A stretch of 64,000 nucleotides of DNA from Bradyrhizobium sp. LLZ17 (GCF_041200145.1 NZ_CP165734.1:5809001-5873000); one strand, 5' to 3'. Numbered from the stretch's first letter, positions 45,458-54,746 are shown. Program-made: numbers and translations. The notes: generated by a model not told the origin, from the sequence alone.

Positions 45458-46342
45458 CTAGATTCCCAACAGCTTGCGCGCGTTGGCCTTGAGCACCTTC
45501 GGCCGGATCTCGTCGCGGATGTCGATCTTGGCGAAATCCGACAGCCAGCGGTCGGGCGTGATCACCGGCCAGTCCGAGCCGAACAACATCTTATCCTGAA
45601 GGATCGAATTGATATAGCGCACCAAGATCGGCGGGAAGTACTTTGGCGACCAGCCGGACAGGTCGATATAGACGTTCGGCTTGTGGGTCGCGACCGACAG
45701 CGCCTCTTCCTGCCAGGGGAAGGAAGGATGGGCGAGGATGATCTTGAGATCGGGGAAATCCGCCGCGACGTCATCCATGTACATCGGGTTGGAATATTTC
45801 AGCCGCATCCCCATGCCGCCGGGCATGCCCGAGCCGACGCCGGTCTGGCCGGTGTGGAACAGCGCGATCGCACCGCCATTGTTGATCTCTTCGTAGAGTG
45901 GATAGGCCATGCGGTCGTTGGCGTAGAAGCCCTGCATGGTCGGATGGAATTTGAAGCCGCGGACGCCGTATTCCTCGATCAGCTTGCGCGCCTCGCGCAC
46001 GCCGAGCTTGCCCTTGTGCGGGTCGATCGAGACGAACGGGATGAGCACGTCGAGATGGTCGGAGGCGATCTCCAGCATTTCCTCGTTCTTGTAGCGGCGG
46101 AAGCCGGTCTCGCGCTCGGCGTCGACCGGGAAGATCACCGCGGCGATGTTCTTGGAGCGGTAGTAGGCTGCGGTCTCCGGCACGGTCGGCGGATGCTTGT
46201 GCGGCGACTTGAAATAGTCGGCCATCTGCGCCTGGAAGTCGTCATAGCCGTCGTCGGGATGGGTGCCGCAGGGCTCCTCGGCGTGGGTATGGATGTCGAT
46301 GGCGACGACGTCGTCGATATTGGGCAGCTTCAGCTTGGGCAT
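45458..46342 (-). CDS. TIM-barrel amidohydrolase family protein
   Basis: 294 aa of the amidohydrolase_2 group (relatives include 4-oxalomesaconate hydratase and ACMSD-like decarboxylases). The metal motif DIHTHAEEPCG at the N-terminus, the histidines in FKFHPTMQGF and ALFHTGQTG, VILAHPSFPWQEE and the final metal aspartate in FGSDWPVITPDRWL are all present. The start ATG 46342 follows a GGAGG site. Only 10 bp before the haloacid dehalogenase gene, so these are co-transcribed. Confidence 0.9.
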   Translation of the reverse strand: MPKLKLPNIDDVVAIDIHTHAEEPCGTHPDDGYDDFQAQMADYFKSPHKHPPTVPETAAYYRSKNIAAVIFPVDAERETGFRRYKNEEMLEIASDHLDVLIPFVSIDPHKGKLGVREARKLIEEYGVRGFKFHPTMQGFYANDRMAYPLYEEINNGGAIALFHTGQTGVGSGMPGGMGMRLKYSNPMYMDDVAADFPDLKIILAHPSFPWQEEALSVATHKPNVYIDLSGWSPKYFPPILVRYINSILQDKMLFGSDWPVITPDRWLSDFAKIDIRDEIRPKVLKANARKLLGI

Positions 46343-46682
46343 TGGTTTCCTCCCGACGGGTTGCCAAATTGATTATAGGATATAACGAATTTGGCAAGGC
46401 GTTGCCGGCCCCAAACCGCAGGTCGCAAAAGTCTTTGCCAGGCTTGGCCGCGAATCGCCGGAATCGGGCCGATCCGGCCGTTTTTACTGTGCGTGGGGTT
46501 GTTTTCACGATTTTGCCGGTTCGGACCGGGGCAGTTAACATTGACATGCGGTCCCGCCATGCCTTAAGAACCGCCCCGTCCCGGGCGGTCGTCCGCCGGC
46601 GGGGAAAATCTCATTTTGCCACATTCGCGCGTGCCGAAACGGTAGTGCCGAACACGGCCTTTCGAACGTTCAGGATTCTGCC
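46343..46682. promoter_or_regulatory. Divergent promoter region with a leader hairpin before rpmJ
   Basis: 340 bp between the divergent amidohydrolase and rpmJ genes. About 94 bp before rpmJ, ACCGCCC (46570) pairs with GGGCGGT (46583) as a strong hairpin without T-run, a possible leader structure of the ribosomal-protein message. AT-rich stretches at 46370-46395 could hold the amidohydrolase promoter. Confidence 0.4.
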
Positions 46683-46808
46683 ATGAAGGTCCGTAACTCG
46701 CTGAAATCGCTGCGCGGTCGCCACCGTGCCAACCGCCTGGTCCGTCGCAAGGGCCGGGTCTATGTGATCAACAAGGTGCAGCGCCGCTTCAAGGCTCGCC
46801 AGGGCTGA
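46683..46808 (+). CDS. rpmJ: 50S ribosomal protein bL36, zinc-less type
   Basis: 41-aa basic protein, [19 protein letters not shown] at the N-terminus and [16 protein letters not shown] at the C-terminus, the alphaproteobacterial bL36. The four zinc-binding Cys/His of the other bL36 type are absent, as usual in this group. A structural part of the large ribosomal subunit. Monocistronic, with a hairpin 60 bp after its stop. Confidence 0.95.
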   Translation: MKVRNSLKSLRGRHRANRLVRRKGRVYVINKVQRRFKARQG

Positions 46809-46868
46809 TACGCCCTGTCGGCGGCCGAAGCGCGCCCCCGCAAGACCACGGTCTCACACGAGTTTGAC

Positions 46869-46896
46869 GCCGCCCCTGCTTTGCAAGGGCGGCTTT
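46869..46896 (+). terminator. Probable terminator of rpmJ
   Basis: GCCGCCC (46869) pairs with GGGCGGC (46887) and is followed by TTT. It lies 60 bp after the rpmJ stop and 20 bp before the start of the next gene. Confidence 0.6.
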
Positions 46897-46915
46897 GCGC
46901 GTTTACACTTTCACC

Positions 46916-47550
46916 ATGGCAGTGAGATTCCTTTTCGCGCGCACCCTGTGTCTGGCCCTCGTTTTGGGAACCGGCGGCCTCGCTCCGGCTCTGGCGCAGA
47001 ATGATCCGGTACCGCCCTCGAAGCAGAAGAAATTGCCGGAGGCGCCGGCAAAGCTGCCGAAAGTCGACCGCGGCAAGATCTCGACTTCCTGTTCGGCGCG
47101 CTGAAGGCCGCCCCTGACGAGGCCAGCGCCAAGCATGTCGAGGCGCGGATCTGGGCGATCTGGCTCCAGACCCCCAGCGACACCGCGGCGCTATTGATGG
47201 CGCGGGCCAAGACCGCGGTCGATGCCCAGAAGATCGACATCGCGATCAAGCTCCTGGATTCCGTCATCAAGCTCAGGCCCGATTACATCGAAGCCTGGAA
47301 CCGGCGCGCCACGCTGTATTACATGCAGAACGACTATGGCCGTTCGCTTGCCGACATCCAGCAAGTGCTGGCCCGGGAGCCGCGCCATTTCGGTGCGCTC
47401 GCGGGCCTCGGCATGATCATGCAGGAAGTCGGCGACGAGAAACGGGCGCTCGAGGCCTACCGCAAGGCGCTTGCCATCAATCCGCACCTCGAGAAGATAC
47501 CCGATCAGGTCAAGGCGCTGACCGAAAAGGTCGAAGGCCGCGACATCTAA
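46916..47550 (+). pseudogene. Exported TPR-repeat protein, frameshifted
   Basis: About 211 aa when corrected. The first frame has a signal peptide (ATG 46916, ending LAPALAQ) and a proline/lysine-rich linker up to KVDRGK. At 47077-47080 (AAGATCTCGAC) it fails; adding one A gives KNLDFLFGALKAAPDEASA, which joins the second frame. That frame holds two to three TPR units (IKLRPDYIEAWNRRATLYY; EPRHFGALAGLGMIMQEVG) and ends at 47550. The repaired site would read GAATC. TPR proteins of this kind are periplasmic and of unknown role in rhizobia. Confidence 0.78.
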
Positions 47551-47674
47551 CCTCCAACTCGATCATTTCTTGAGCGAGTGCGGCCTGCGCGGGTTAACCA
47601 CGATCGCATGCGTCGCATTGCGAGGGTATTGTCGGCGCGCCGGCAAGCCTACCTGCATGGCAGGAGCGAAAGCC

Positions 47675-47935
47675 ATGAAGCGTTTGATCGTTGCGGTTAG
47701 CTTGCTGCTGGCGTCGGGGACGGCAAGTCTGGCCGACGGCATGTTCTGGGTGATCGGCAATCGCGCCACCGGCACGTGCACCATCGTGACCAGCAATCCC
47801 GTCATCATTGGCGACATCTGGTTCGGCGACGGCCCCTACAAGTCCAAGGCCGATGCCAAGCTCGCCCGCTCGACCATCCGTGCTTGTCCCGCGGTCACCC
47901 CCGACGAGGACAAGGCCGAGGACAGCGCGAACTAG
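47675..47935 (+). CDS. Small exported protein of unknown function
   Basis: 86 aa. MKRLIVAVSLLLASGTASLADG is a signal peptide; the mature part (MFWVIGNRATGTCTIVTSNP, then GDGPYKSKADAKLARSTIRAC) has two cysteines that could form a disulfide. The start is ATG 47675 after AGGAG. An acidic tail ends the protein. Not recognised beyond resemblance to other small rhizobial exported proteins. Confidence 0.75.
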   Translation: MKRLIVAVSLLLASGTASLADGMFWVIGNRATGTCTIVTSNPVIIGDIWFGDGPYKSKADAKLARSTIRACPAVTPDEDKAEDSAN

Positions 47936-47937
47936 GG

Positions 47938-48120
47938 TCAGTGCAGGACGTTGCCAGCGCGCTCAGTGAGGCCGTGATCGGCCGCTGCGGCATAGGCCTT
48001 GGCAAGCTCCGCCTCGAGATGCTCATTGATCAGGAGCAGCGCACGCACCGCACCGCGCAGGTCGCCGCTACAACTCGCCACGATCTCCTCGATCGCGGTG
48101 TCGTTCGATCTGAAGCTCAT
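47938..48120 (-). CDS. Small hypothetical protein
   Basis: 60 aa, helical and uncharged-to-acidic (SFRSNDTAIEEIVASCSGDL; NEHLEAELAKAYAAAADHG). The ATG at 48120 has a GGAGG site 7 bp upstream, strong evidence for translation. Its end is 2 bp from the convergent stop of the exported protein. Function unknown. About 300 bp without another gene follow up to the hydrolase. Confidence 0.65.
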   Translation of the reverse strand: MSFRSNDTAIEEIVASCSGDLRGAVRALLLINEHLEAELAKAYAAAADHGLTERAGNVLH

Positions 48121-48418
48121 CAAAAATCCTCCGGTTCAAACCAGGACAATCTGCCGGCCATTCCCGCGTTCCTGTGGATTGCGGGGAGGATCGGCGCCCA
48201 CCCGCGTCTAGATGGCGGAACCGACCGTGGCGATTATATGGAAGCCGCGATGACGACTGCATGAAGCTGTCCCAGGCTTGTGGGTCACTTGAGAAGGACG
48301 TTGATTCTACTGTGCTTTTGCGGATCGAGATTATGCAGATATCCACAGCCCCCTCCTTTTCATTGGAAGCGCTGCTTGGGGACCGAAACTGCGGCGCGGC
48401 GAGACCCGTAGCTGCGAT

Positions 48419-49403
48419 GTGCCCTGGATTGCCCGGACTCTCTCCATGCTCGTGATCTCAGTCGCGACGGCGCTGATTTTGCTGGCGCTGGTCACGCAGG
48501 CGGGAATCATCGCCGTGCAACGCGCGTTTCCGCCGCAGGGACGGATGGTCGAAGTCGAGGGCGCGACGCTTCACGTCGTCGACATCGGTCCGCGCAATGC
48601 TGGCCTGCCCATCGTGATGCTGCACGGCGCGAGTTCAGAATCTCGTGGTAATGCGGCGGCCGCTCGGCGATCTCCTCGCAAAAGACCATCGCGTCATCCT
48701 GATCGACCGTCCCGGCCATGGCTGGAGCACGCGGGCGCGGCGGCAGGATTCGACGCCGGAGATCCAGGCGCGGATGATCGACGAGGCGCTTGGCAGGCTC
48801 GGCATCGATCGCGCGCTCTTCGTCGTGCATTCCTGGAGCGGCGCGCTCGGCGCGCGGCTGGCGCTCGATCATCCGCACCGCGTCGCCGGCCTCGTGATGC
48901 TGGCGCCGGTCACCCATCCCTGGCGCGGCGGGGTCGGGCGCTACAACGAGATCATCGCGACCCCCGTCATCGGCCCGCTGCTCGCTTACACCGTCACGCT
49001 GCCGCTGGGGTATTTCGTCGCCGAGGCAGGCGCGCGCGACGTCTTCCTGCCGCAGACGATGCCGGACGGTTTCGTGAAGGATTCCGCGACGCCGCTGTTG
49101 TTGCGCCCGCGCGAGTTCATCGCCAATGCCTATGACCTGGTGACGCTGAAGGCGTCGGTCGCCGCGCAAGTCTCACGCTATGGCGAGATCAAGGCGCCTG
49201 TCACGATCATCGCCGGCGAACCCGACAAGACCGTCTCGACCAACATCCACGCCCGCCCGTTCGCAGCGACGGTGCCGAATGCAAAACTGATCGTGCTGCC
49301 CGACCTCGGTCACATGGTGCAGAACGCGGTCCCGGATCTCGTGAAGACTGAAATCAAGACCATGATAGGCAAGATCGCTTCGGTGAACGCGGCCGCTGAC
49401 TAG
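48419..49403 (+). pseudogene. Alpha/beta-hydrolase with N-terminal membrane anchor, frameshifted
   Basis: About 327 aa when corrected. The N-terminus has one hydrophobic span (VISVATALILLALVTQAG), then VMLHGASS of the oxyanion region. At 48636-48642 (TTCAGAATCTCG) there is one base too many; removing it gives ASSNLVVMRRPLGDLL and joins the frame carrying the nucleophile elbow VHSWSGALGARL and the late acid/base IAGEPDKTV and LPDLGHMVQ. So all catalytic parts survive. The break lies on a GAATC site. The start is GTG 48419 or ATG 48446; I prefer the former. Substrate unknown. Confidence 0.8.
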
Positions 49404-49421
49404 CGGCCGCATTGCGCCCGC

Positions 49422-49817
49422 TTACTGCTTGATCTTACCGTCCTTGTCGAACTGCGAGACGTAAGCCCAGAGATTGTTGATCTCGTTCTCGCTCTTGATG
49501 CCGGCGAACGCCATCTTGGTGCCGGGGATCTTGGCCTTCGGGTCCTTGATGTATTCCTTGAACTGCGCCTCGTTCCACGTGATGCCGGAATTCTTGTTTG
49601 CATCCGAATAATTGTAGTCCGGTGCGGTGCCGGACTTGCGGCCGTCCAGCCCGTTGAGTTCGGGGCCGACCTTGTTCTTGGCGCCTTCGCCGATCGCATG
49701 GCAGGCCAGGCATTTGTTGAACGACGATTTGCCGGCCGCGACATCCTGCGCCATCGCGGTGGAGGCCGTGGCAGTCATGGTGAGAATCATCAGCGCGCCA
49801 AAAGTCAGTTTTTTCAT
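49422..49817 (-). CDS. Class I c-type cytochrome
   Basis: 131 aa. A signal peptide (MKKLTFGALMILTMTATAS...AMA) precedes a mature protein with one haem motif, CLACH, and a methionine ligand in GTKMAFAGIK, as in soluble cytochrome c2/c550 types. It carries electrons in the periplasm. The start is ATG 49817. Transcribed away from glcD; it converges with the hydrolase gene. Confidence 0.93.
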   Translation of the reverse strand: MKKLTFGALMILTMTATASTAMAQDVAAGKSSFNKCLACHAIGEGAKNKVGPELNGLDGRKSGTAPDYNYSDANKNSGITWNEAQFKEYIKDPKAKIPGTKMAFAGIKSENEINNLWAYVSQFDKDGKIKQ

Positions 49818-50083
49818 CGGGTGCTCTTCGTCTCTTCCCTGGTGGGTGTGTTGCCTGGTCGCGACCATCGAACCTGCCGCTTTTGGCATGGCCCGCTCGG
49901 CTTCGACAAGCCACGAAACCATGACAGGTTTCAAGATTTCGGACTTGTCCCAGAGCGAACTCGCCCGAGATCGTCGCTCCGACTTTCGATGGCCTACCCA
50001 AATCACCTCGGACGTGGTTGATTTGGCGCGACAAATTGATCGTGGGCTCTCGAGCCGGAAGGATATGTCATGAAGGATGCGTC

Positions 50084-51577
50084 ATGGCCATCATGATGCC
50101 CGCGAGCGACGAGGCCGTGCTCGCGCGCCGCGCCGAGATCGTCACAGCGCTACGTGCGATCGTCCCCGGCGAAGGCGTGATCGACAGCGCCGCCGAGATG
50201 CGCGCCTATGAATCCGACGGGCTGACGGCCTATCGGCAGCCGCCGATGGTCGTGGTGCTGCCCGATACCACCGAGCAGGTCTCGCTCGTGCTGAAATATT
50301 GTGCCGGGCAGGGCATCAAGGTGGTGCCGCGCGGCTCCGGCACGTCGCTCTCCGGCGGCGCGCTGCCGCTGGAAGACGGCGTGCTGCTGGGCCTCGGCAA
50401 GTTCAAGCGCATCCGTGAGATCGATTTCGACAACCGCGCGGTCGTCACCGAGCCCGGCGTCACCAATCTCGCGATCAGCCAGGCGGTGGCACATGCCGGC
50501 TTCTACTACGCACCCGATCCGTCGTCGCAGATCGCCTGCTCGATCGGCGGCAATGTCGCGGAAAATTCCGGCGGCGTGCACTGCCTGAAATACGGCATGA
50601 CCACCAACAACGTGCTCGGTTGCGAGATCGTGCTGATGAGCGGCGAAATCCTGCGCATCGGCGGCAAGACGGCGGAGAATTCCGGCTACGATCTGATGGG
50701 TGTCATCACCGGCTCCGAAGGCCTGCTCGGCGTCATTACCGAGATCACGGTGCGCATCCTGCAAAAGCCGGAGACGGCGCGCGCGCTGATGGTCGGCTTC
50801 GCGCAAGTCGAGGCGGCCGGCGAATGCGTGGCACGGATCATCGGCGCCGGCATCATTCCCGGCGGCATGGAGATGATGGACAAGCCGGCGATTCACGCCG
50901 CGGAAGCCTTCGTTCATGCCGGGTATCCGCTCGATGTCGAGGCGCTCCTCATCATCGAACTCGACGGCCCTTCCATCGAGGTCGACGAGCTGATCAGCCG
51001 CGTCGAGGCAATCGCGAACGGCTGCGGCTCGACCACCTGCCAGATCTCGACCTCGGAGGCCGAGCGCAATCTGTTCTGGGCCGGCCGGAAAGCTGCGTTT
51101 CCCGCGGTGGGCCGCATTTCGCCGGACTATCTCTGCATGGACGGCACGATTCCCCGCGGCGCGCTGCCGAAGGCGCTGGCGCGCATCCGGGAGCTCTCGG
51201 AGAAATACCGGCTCGGCTGCGCCAACGTGTTCCACGCCGGCGACGGCAATCTGCACCCGCTGATCCTCTACGACGCCAACAAGCCGGGCGAGATCGAGCG
51301 TGCCGAGGCCTTCGGCGCCGACATCCTGCGCGCCTGCGTCGAGTTCGGCGGCGTGCTCACCGGCGAGCACGGCGTCGGCATCGAGAAGCGCGACCTGATG
51401 CCGGAGATGTTCAGCGAGATCGACCTCAACCAGCAGCAGCGCCTGAAATGCGCCTTCGACGCGCAGGGCCTGCTCAACCCCGGCAAGGTGTTTCCGACGC
51501 TGCACCGCTGCGCCGAGCTTGGCCGCATGCATGTGCACGCGGGCAAGCTGGCTTTCCCGGACATCCCGCGCTTCTAG
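50084..51577 (+). CDS. glcD: Glycolate oxidase subunit GlcD
   Basis: 497-aa FAD-binding subunit that oxidises glycolate (or D-lactate) to glyoxylate. The PCMH-type FAD domain includes VVPRGSGTSLSGGALP, PDPSSQIACSIGGNVAENSGG and CLKYGMTTNNVLG; the C-terminal cap ends with GEHGVGIEKRDL. The start is ATG 50084 after AAGGATG. In most genomes glcD, glcE and glcF are adjacent; here a reversed small gene sits between glcD and glcE. Confidence 0.95.
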   Translation: MAIMMPASDEAVLARRAEIVTALRAIVPGEGVIDSAAEMRAYESDGLTAYRQPPMVVVLPDTTEQVSLVLKYCAGQGIKVVPRGSGTSLSGGALPLEDGVLLGLGKFKRIREIDFDNRAVVTEPGVTNLAISQAVAHAGFYYAPDPSSQIACSIGGNVAENSGGVHCLKYGMTTNNVLGCEIVLMSGEILRIGGKTAENSGYDLMGVITGSEGLLGVITEITVRILQKPETARALMVGFAQVEAAGECVARIIGAGIIPGGMEMMDKPAIHAAEAFVHAGYPLDVEALLIIELDGPSIEVDELISRVEAIANGCGSTTCQISTSEAERNLFWAGRKAAFPAVGRISPDYLCMDGTIPRGALPKALARIRELSEKYRLGCANVFHAGDGNLHPLILYDANKPGEIERAEAFGADILRACVEFGGVLTGEHGVGIEKRDLMPEMFSEIDLNQQQRLKCAFDAQGLLNPGKVFPTLHRCAELGRMHVHAGKLAFPDIPRF

Positions 51578-51630
51578 GCAATCGCGCGGAGGGAAGGGGC
51601 TTGCGAGGCAAGCTCTTCCTCCGGGAGCAC

Positions 51631-51966
51631 TTACAGAAGCGCGTATTGAGTCCGCTCTCGCTTGGCGAGCAACGGCAGCGCTTCGCCCGCGATGCAGGTC
51701 TTGAAATGTGCGCTGTCCTGGTGCGCCTTGAACGCCGCCTCGTCGCGGAACAGTTCGTAGAACAGGAACTGGGCCGGATTGTCCTTGGCACGGGAGATCA
51801 GGAACAATTTGACGCCGCCCTCGCGCTGCGCCTCGGGCAGGAAGCGATCGAGGATTGCGGCGACCTTGTCGGCCTCGCCCGGCTTGGCCTCCCATTGCGC
51901 GACGACCAGCAGGCCGCCGCCATCGACGGCCTCGCTGAGAGATTTCTGCGTGGCATAGCGGTTCAT
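51631..51966 (-). CDS. Antibiotic-biosynthesis monooxygenase (ABM) domain protein
   Basis: 111 aa, dimeric ferredoxin-like barrel of the quinol/haem monooxygenase type (LLVVAQWEAKPGEADKVAAIL; FLFYELFRDEAAFKAHQDSAHF). The ATG at 51966 has a GGAGACAG site 5 bp upstream. Cytoplasmic, function unknown; YgiN-like relatives oxidise quinols. Its odd position on the opposite strand between glcD and glcE splits that operon; glcE therefore needs its own promoter in the 222-bp gap. Confidence 0.88.
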   Translation of the reverse strand: MNRYATQKSLSEAVDGGGLLVVAQWEAKPGEADKVAAILDRFLPEAQREGGVKLFLISRAKDNPAQFLFYELFRDEAAFKAHQDSAHFKTCIAGEALPLLAKRERTQYALL

Positions 51967-52188
51967 GATGTCTGTCTCCATCGGTGGTCTCGATCGTGAT
52001 CGGTGCAGACTTGTAGCGAGGGCCCCGCCGGTTTTGGTTCGCCGGTGATCGAACTGTCGATGTCGTGAACGCTTCCGTCTCGATCGAAGTGTGGTTGTGG
52101 GCCATGGTTGCTTCGGATCGCGCCGGCAATGCTCCCCGGCGTTACGCCGCATTTGATTTTGGGGCCGAATTTCGCTACCCGCTCATCC

Positions 52189-53427
52189 GTGGATACGCTC
52201 AAGGTCAGAGACGCCAGAGACGTCGAAGAGGTGGTGCGCGCGGCGATTGCCAATGAGCAGCCGCTCGAGATCATCGGCCATGGCAGCAAGCGCAGCATCG
52301 GGCACATGATGGCGACCAATGCCGTGCTCGACCTCTCCGCGCTGAGCGCGGTGACCGCCTACGAGCCCAACGAACTGATCGTCACGCTTCAGGCCGGTGC
52401 GCCGGTCGCGGACGTGCTCTCGCTGATCGATTCCAAGAATCAGCAATTCGCCTTCGAGCCGATCAACACGGCGCCGCTGCTCGGCACGCCCGCGCTCGGA
52501 ACGATCGGCGGCATGATCGCGGCGGGGCTGGCCGGGCCGCGGCGGATCAAGGCGGGCGGCGCGCGCGACCATCTGCTGGGCGCGCATGCCGTCTCCGGCT
52601 TCGGCGACAGCTTCAAAACCGGCGGCAAGGTGGTGAAGAACGTCACCGGCTACGACCTCTGCAAGCTGCTCGCGGGCTCGTGGGGCACCCTGTCCGTAAT
52701 GACCGAGGTCACGCTGAAGGTGATGCCGAAGCCCGAAGCCGAGCGGACGCTGCTGCTGCGCGGGCTCGATGATGCCGCCGCCAACAAAGCGATGACCGCG
52801 GCGCTCGGCTCGCCCTTTGATGTCTCCGGCGCGGCGCACCTGCCGAAATCGGCCTCCCGGGCCGGGACCGACGGGCTTGGCGACATCGCGGGCGAGGGTG
52901 ATGCGCTCACCGTGCTGCGGCTCGAAGGCATTACCGCCTCGGCCGCCCATCGCGCCGCCTCGCTGCGCGAATTGCTGGCACCGTTCGGAACCGCGACCCT
53001 CATCGAGGACGCTGCATCGTCAGCGCTGTGGGCGACGATCCGCGACGTCCTGCCGTTCGCGGCAAGCGGCACGCTGGGGCCGTGGCCGGTGTGGCGGATC
53101 GTCTGTCCGCCAGCTTCCGGGGCGGTCCTCGGCGCCCAATTGGCGCGCGAGACCGGCGGCGAGCTCATCTACGATTGGGGCGGTGGACTGATCTGGGCCG
53201 CGCTGCCGCCGAAGGACGATGCGCACGCGCCGGCGGTGCGCCGTCACGCCAATGCCGTCGGCGGTCACGCCACGCTGGTCAGGGCGGCCGAGGACGTCAG
53301 GCGCAGTATCGATGTGTTCCATCCGCAACCGGCCGGCGTCGCCGCCCTGAGCGAACGGGTCCGCGCCAGTTTCGATCCAAAGACCATTTTGAACCGGGGA
53401 CGACTGACGCGGGGCGCTGCGGCATGA
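52189..53427 (+). CDS. glcE: Glycolate oxidase subunit GlcE
   Basis: 412-aa FAD-binding protein, second subunit of glycolate oxidase. Family features: IIGHGSKRSIGHMM, GTPALGTIGGMIAAGLAGPR and FKTGGKVVKNVTGYDLCKLL. I use GTG 52189 because similarity begins there (MDTLKVRDARDVEEVV); an ATG at 52108 gives a non-conserved leader. The stop TGA overlaps the ATG of glcF (ATGA). Confidence 0.92.
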   Translation: MDTLKVRDARDVEEVVRAAIANEQPLEIIGHGSKRSIGHMMATNAVLDLSALSAVTAYEPNELIVTLQAGAPVADVLSLIDSKNQQFAFEPINTAPLLGTPALGTIGGMIAAGLAGPRRIKAGGARDHLLGAHAVSGFGDSFKTGGKVVKNVTGYDLCKLLAGSWGTLSVMTEVTLKVMPKPEAERTLLLRGLDDAAANKAMTAALGSPFDVSGAAHLPKSASRAGTDGLGDIAGEGDALTVLRLEGITASAAHRAASLRELLAPFGTATLIEDAASSALWATIRDVLPFAASGTLGPWPVWRIVCPPASGAVLGAQLARETGGELIYDWGGGLIWAALPPKDDAHAPAVRRHANAVGGHATLVRAAEDVRRSIDVFHPQPAGVAALSERVRASFDPKTILNRGRLTRGAAA

Positions 53428-54746
53428 AGACCGAATTCTCACTAGCCCAGCTCGCTGACCCCGACATCGCGGAAGCCGACAAGATCCTGCGCGCCTGCGT
53501 CCATTGCGGCTTCTGCACCGCAACCTGCCCGACCTATGTGCTGCTCGGCGACGAGCTCGATAGCCCGCGCGGCCGGATCTATCTGATCAAGGACATGCTG
53601 GAGAAGGACCAGGCGCCGACGCCCGAGGTGGTCAAGCATGTCGACCGTTGCCTCTCGTGCCTTGCCTGCATGACGACGTGCCCCTCGGGGGTGAACTATA
53701 TGCACCTCGTCGACCAGGCCCGGGTCAGGATCGAACAGCGCTATCGGCGGCCGCTGGCCGAGCGGCTGTTGCGTCAGGTGCTGGCGTTCGTCCTGCCCGA
53801 CCCGCAGCGGTTTCGCCTGAGTATGCAACTGGCGCGGCTGGCCCGGCCCCTCGCTGTCTTCCTGCCGACCCCGCGACCGTCGGCTACCCCCGGCCTGATC
53901 CAGCGGATCAAGGCGATGCTGGCGCTGGCGCCGGGCCGGCTGCCGCCGCCGGGCCCCGCTCCCGGCAGCGTGTTTGCTGCCCTCGGCAAGAAGCGCGGGC
54001 GGGTCGCGCTGCTCCAGGGCTGCGCCCAGCAGGTGCTGGCGCCGCGCATCAACCAGGCCGCCATCAGCCTTCTGACCCGGCACGGGATCGAGGTCGTCCT
54101 GGTCAAGGACGAACAATGCTGCGGGGCGCTCACCCATCACCTCGGCCATGACGATGACGCGCTGGCGCGCGCGCGCGCCAATGTTCTGGCGTGGCAGAAG
54201 GAGGCGGCAGGCGAGGGGCTCGACGCCATCCTGGTGACGGCGTCCGGCTGCGGCACGGTGATCAAGGACTACGGCTATCTGCTGCGCGAGGACCGTGCGT
54301 TTGCCGCCGATGCCGCGCGGGTATCCGCGCTCGCAAAGGACATCACCGAATACGTGGCCGGTCTCGGACTCGCGCCGACGGCGCGACAGGACAACATCGT
54401 CGTCGCCTATCACTCCGCGTGTTCGTTGCAGCACGGGCAGAAAATCACAGGCCTTCCGAAAGAATTGCTTTCCAAGAATGGATTCGTGGTGAAAGATGTG
54501 CCGGAGAGCCATTTGTGTTGCGGTTCGGCGGGGACTTACAACATTCTCCAGCCCGACCTTGCGGGCAGGTTGCGCGATCGCAAGGTCGCCAACATCGCGA
54601 GCGTCAAGCCGGACATGATTGCCGCGGGCAATATCGGCTGCATGGTGCAGATTGCCAGTGGCACGTCAGTCCCGGTCGTACACACGATTGAGCTTCTCGA
54701 TTGGGCTACGGGCGGGTCGCGGCCGGCATTGAATTCGTCGAGCTGA
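53424..54746 (+). CDS. glcF: Glycolate oxidase iron-sulfur subunit GlcF
   Basis: 440 aa. Two 4Fe-4S clusters near the N-terminus (CVHCGFCTATCPTY and CLSCLACMTTCPSGV) and two CCG domains (DEQCCGALTHH; LCCGSAGTYN). It accepts electrons from the GlcD flavin and passes them to the quinone pool at the inner membrane. Start ATG 53424 overlaps the glcE stop by 4 bases, so the two are translationally coupled. Confidence 0.95.
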   Translation: MKTEFSLAQLADPDIAEADKILRACVHCGFCTATCPTYVLLGDELDSPRGRIYLIKDMLEKDQAPTPEVVKHVDRCLSCLACMTTCPSGVNYMHLVDQARVRIEQRYRRPLAERLLRQVLAFVLPDPQRFRLSMQLARLARPLAVFLPTPRPSATPGLIQRIKAMLALAPGRLPPPGPAPGSVFAALGKKRGRVALLQGCAQQVLAPRINQAAISLLTRHGIEVVLVKDEQCCGALTHHLGHDDDALARARANVLAWQKEAAGEGLDAILVTASGCGTVIKDYGYLLREDRAFAADAARVSALAKDITEYVAGLGLAPTARQDNIVVAYHSACSLQHGQKITGLPKELLSKNGFVVKDVPESHLCCGSAGTYNILQPDLAGRLRDRKVANIASVKPDMIAAGNIGCMVQIASGTSVPVVHTIELLDWATGGSRPALNSSS

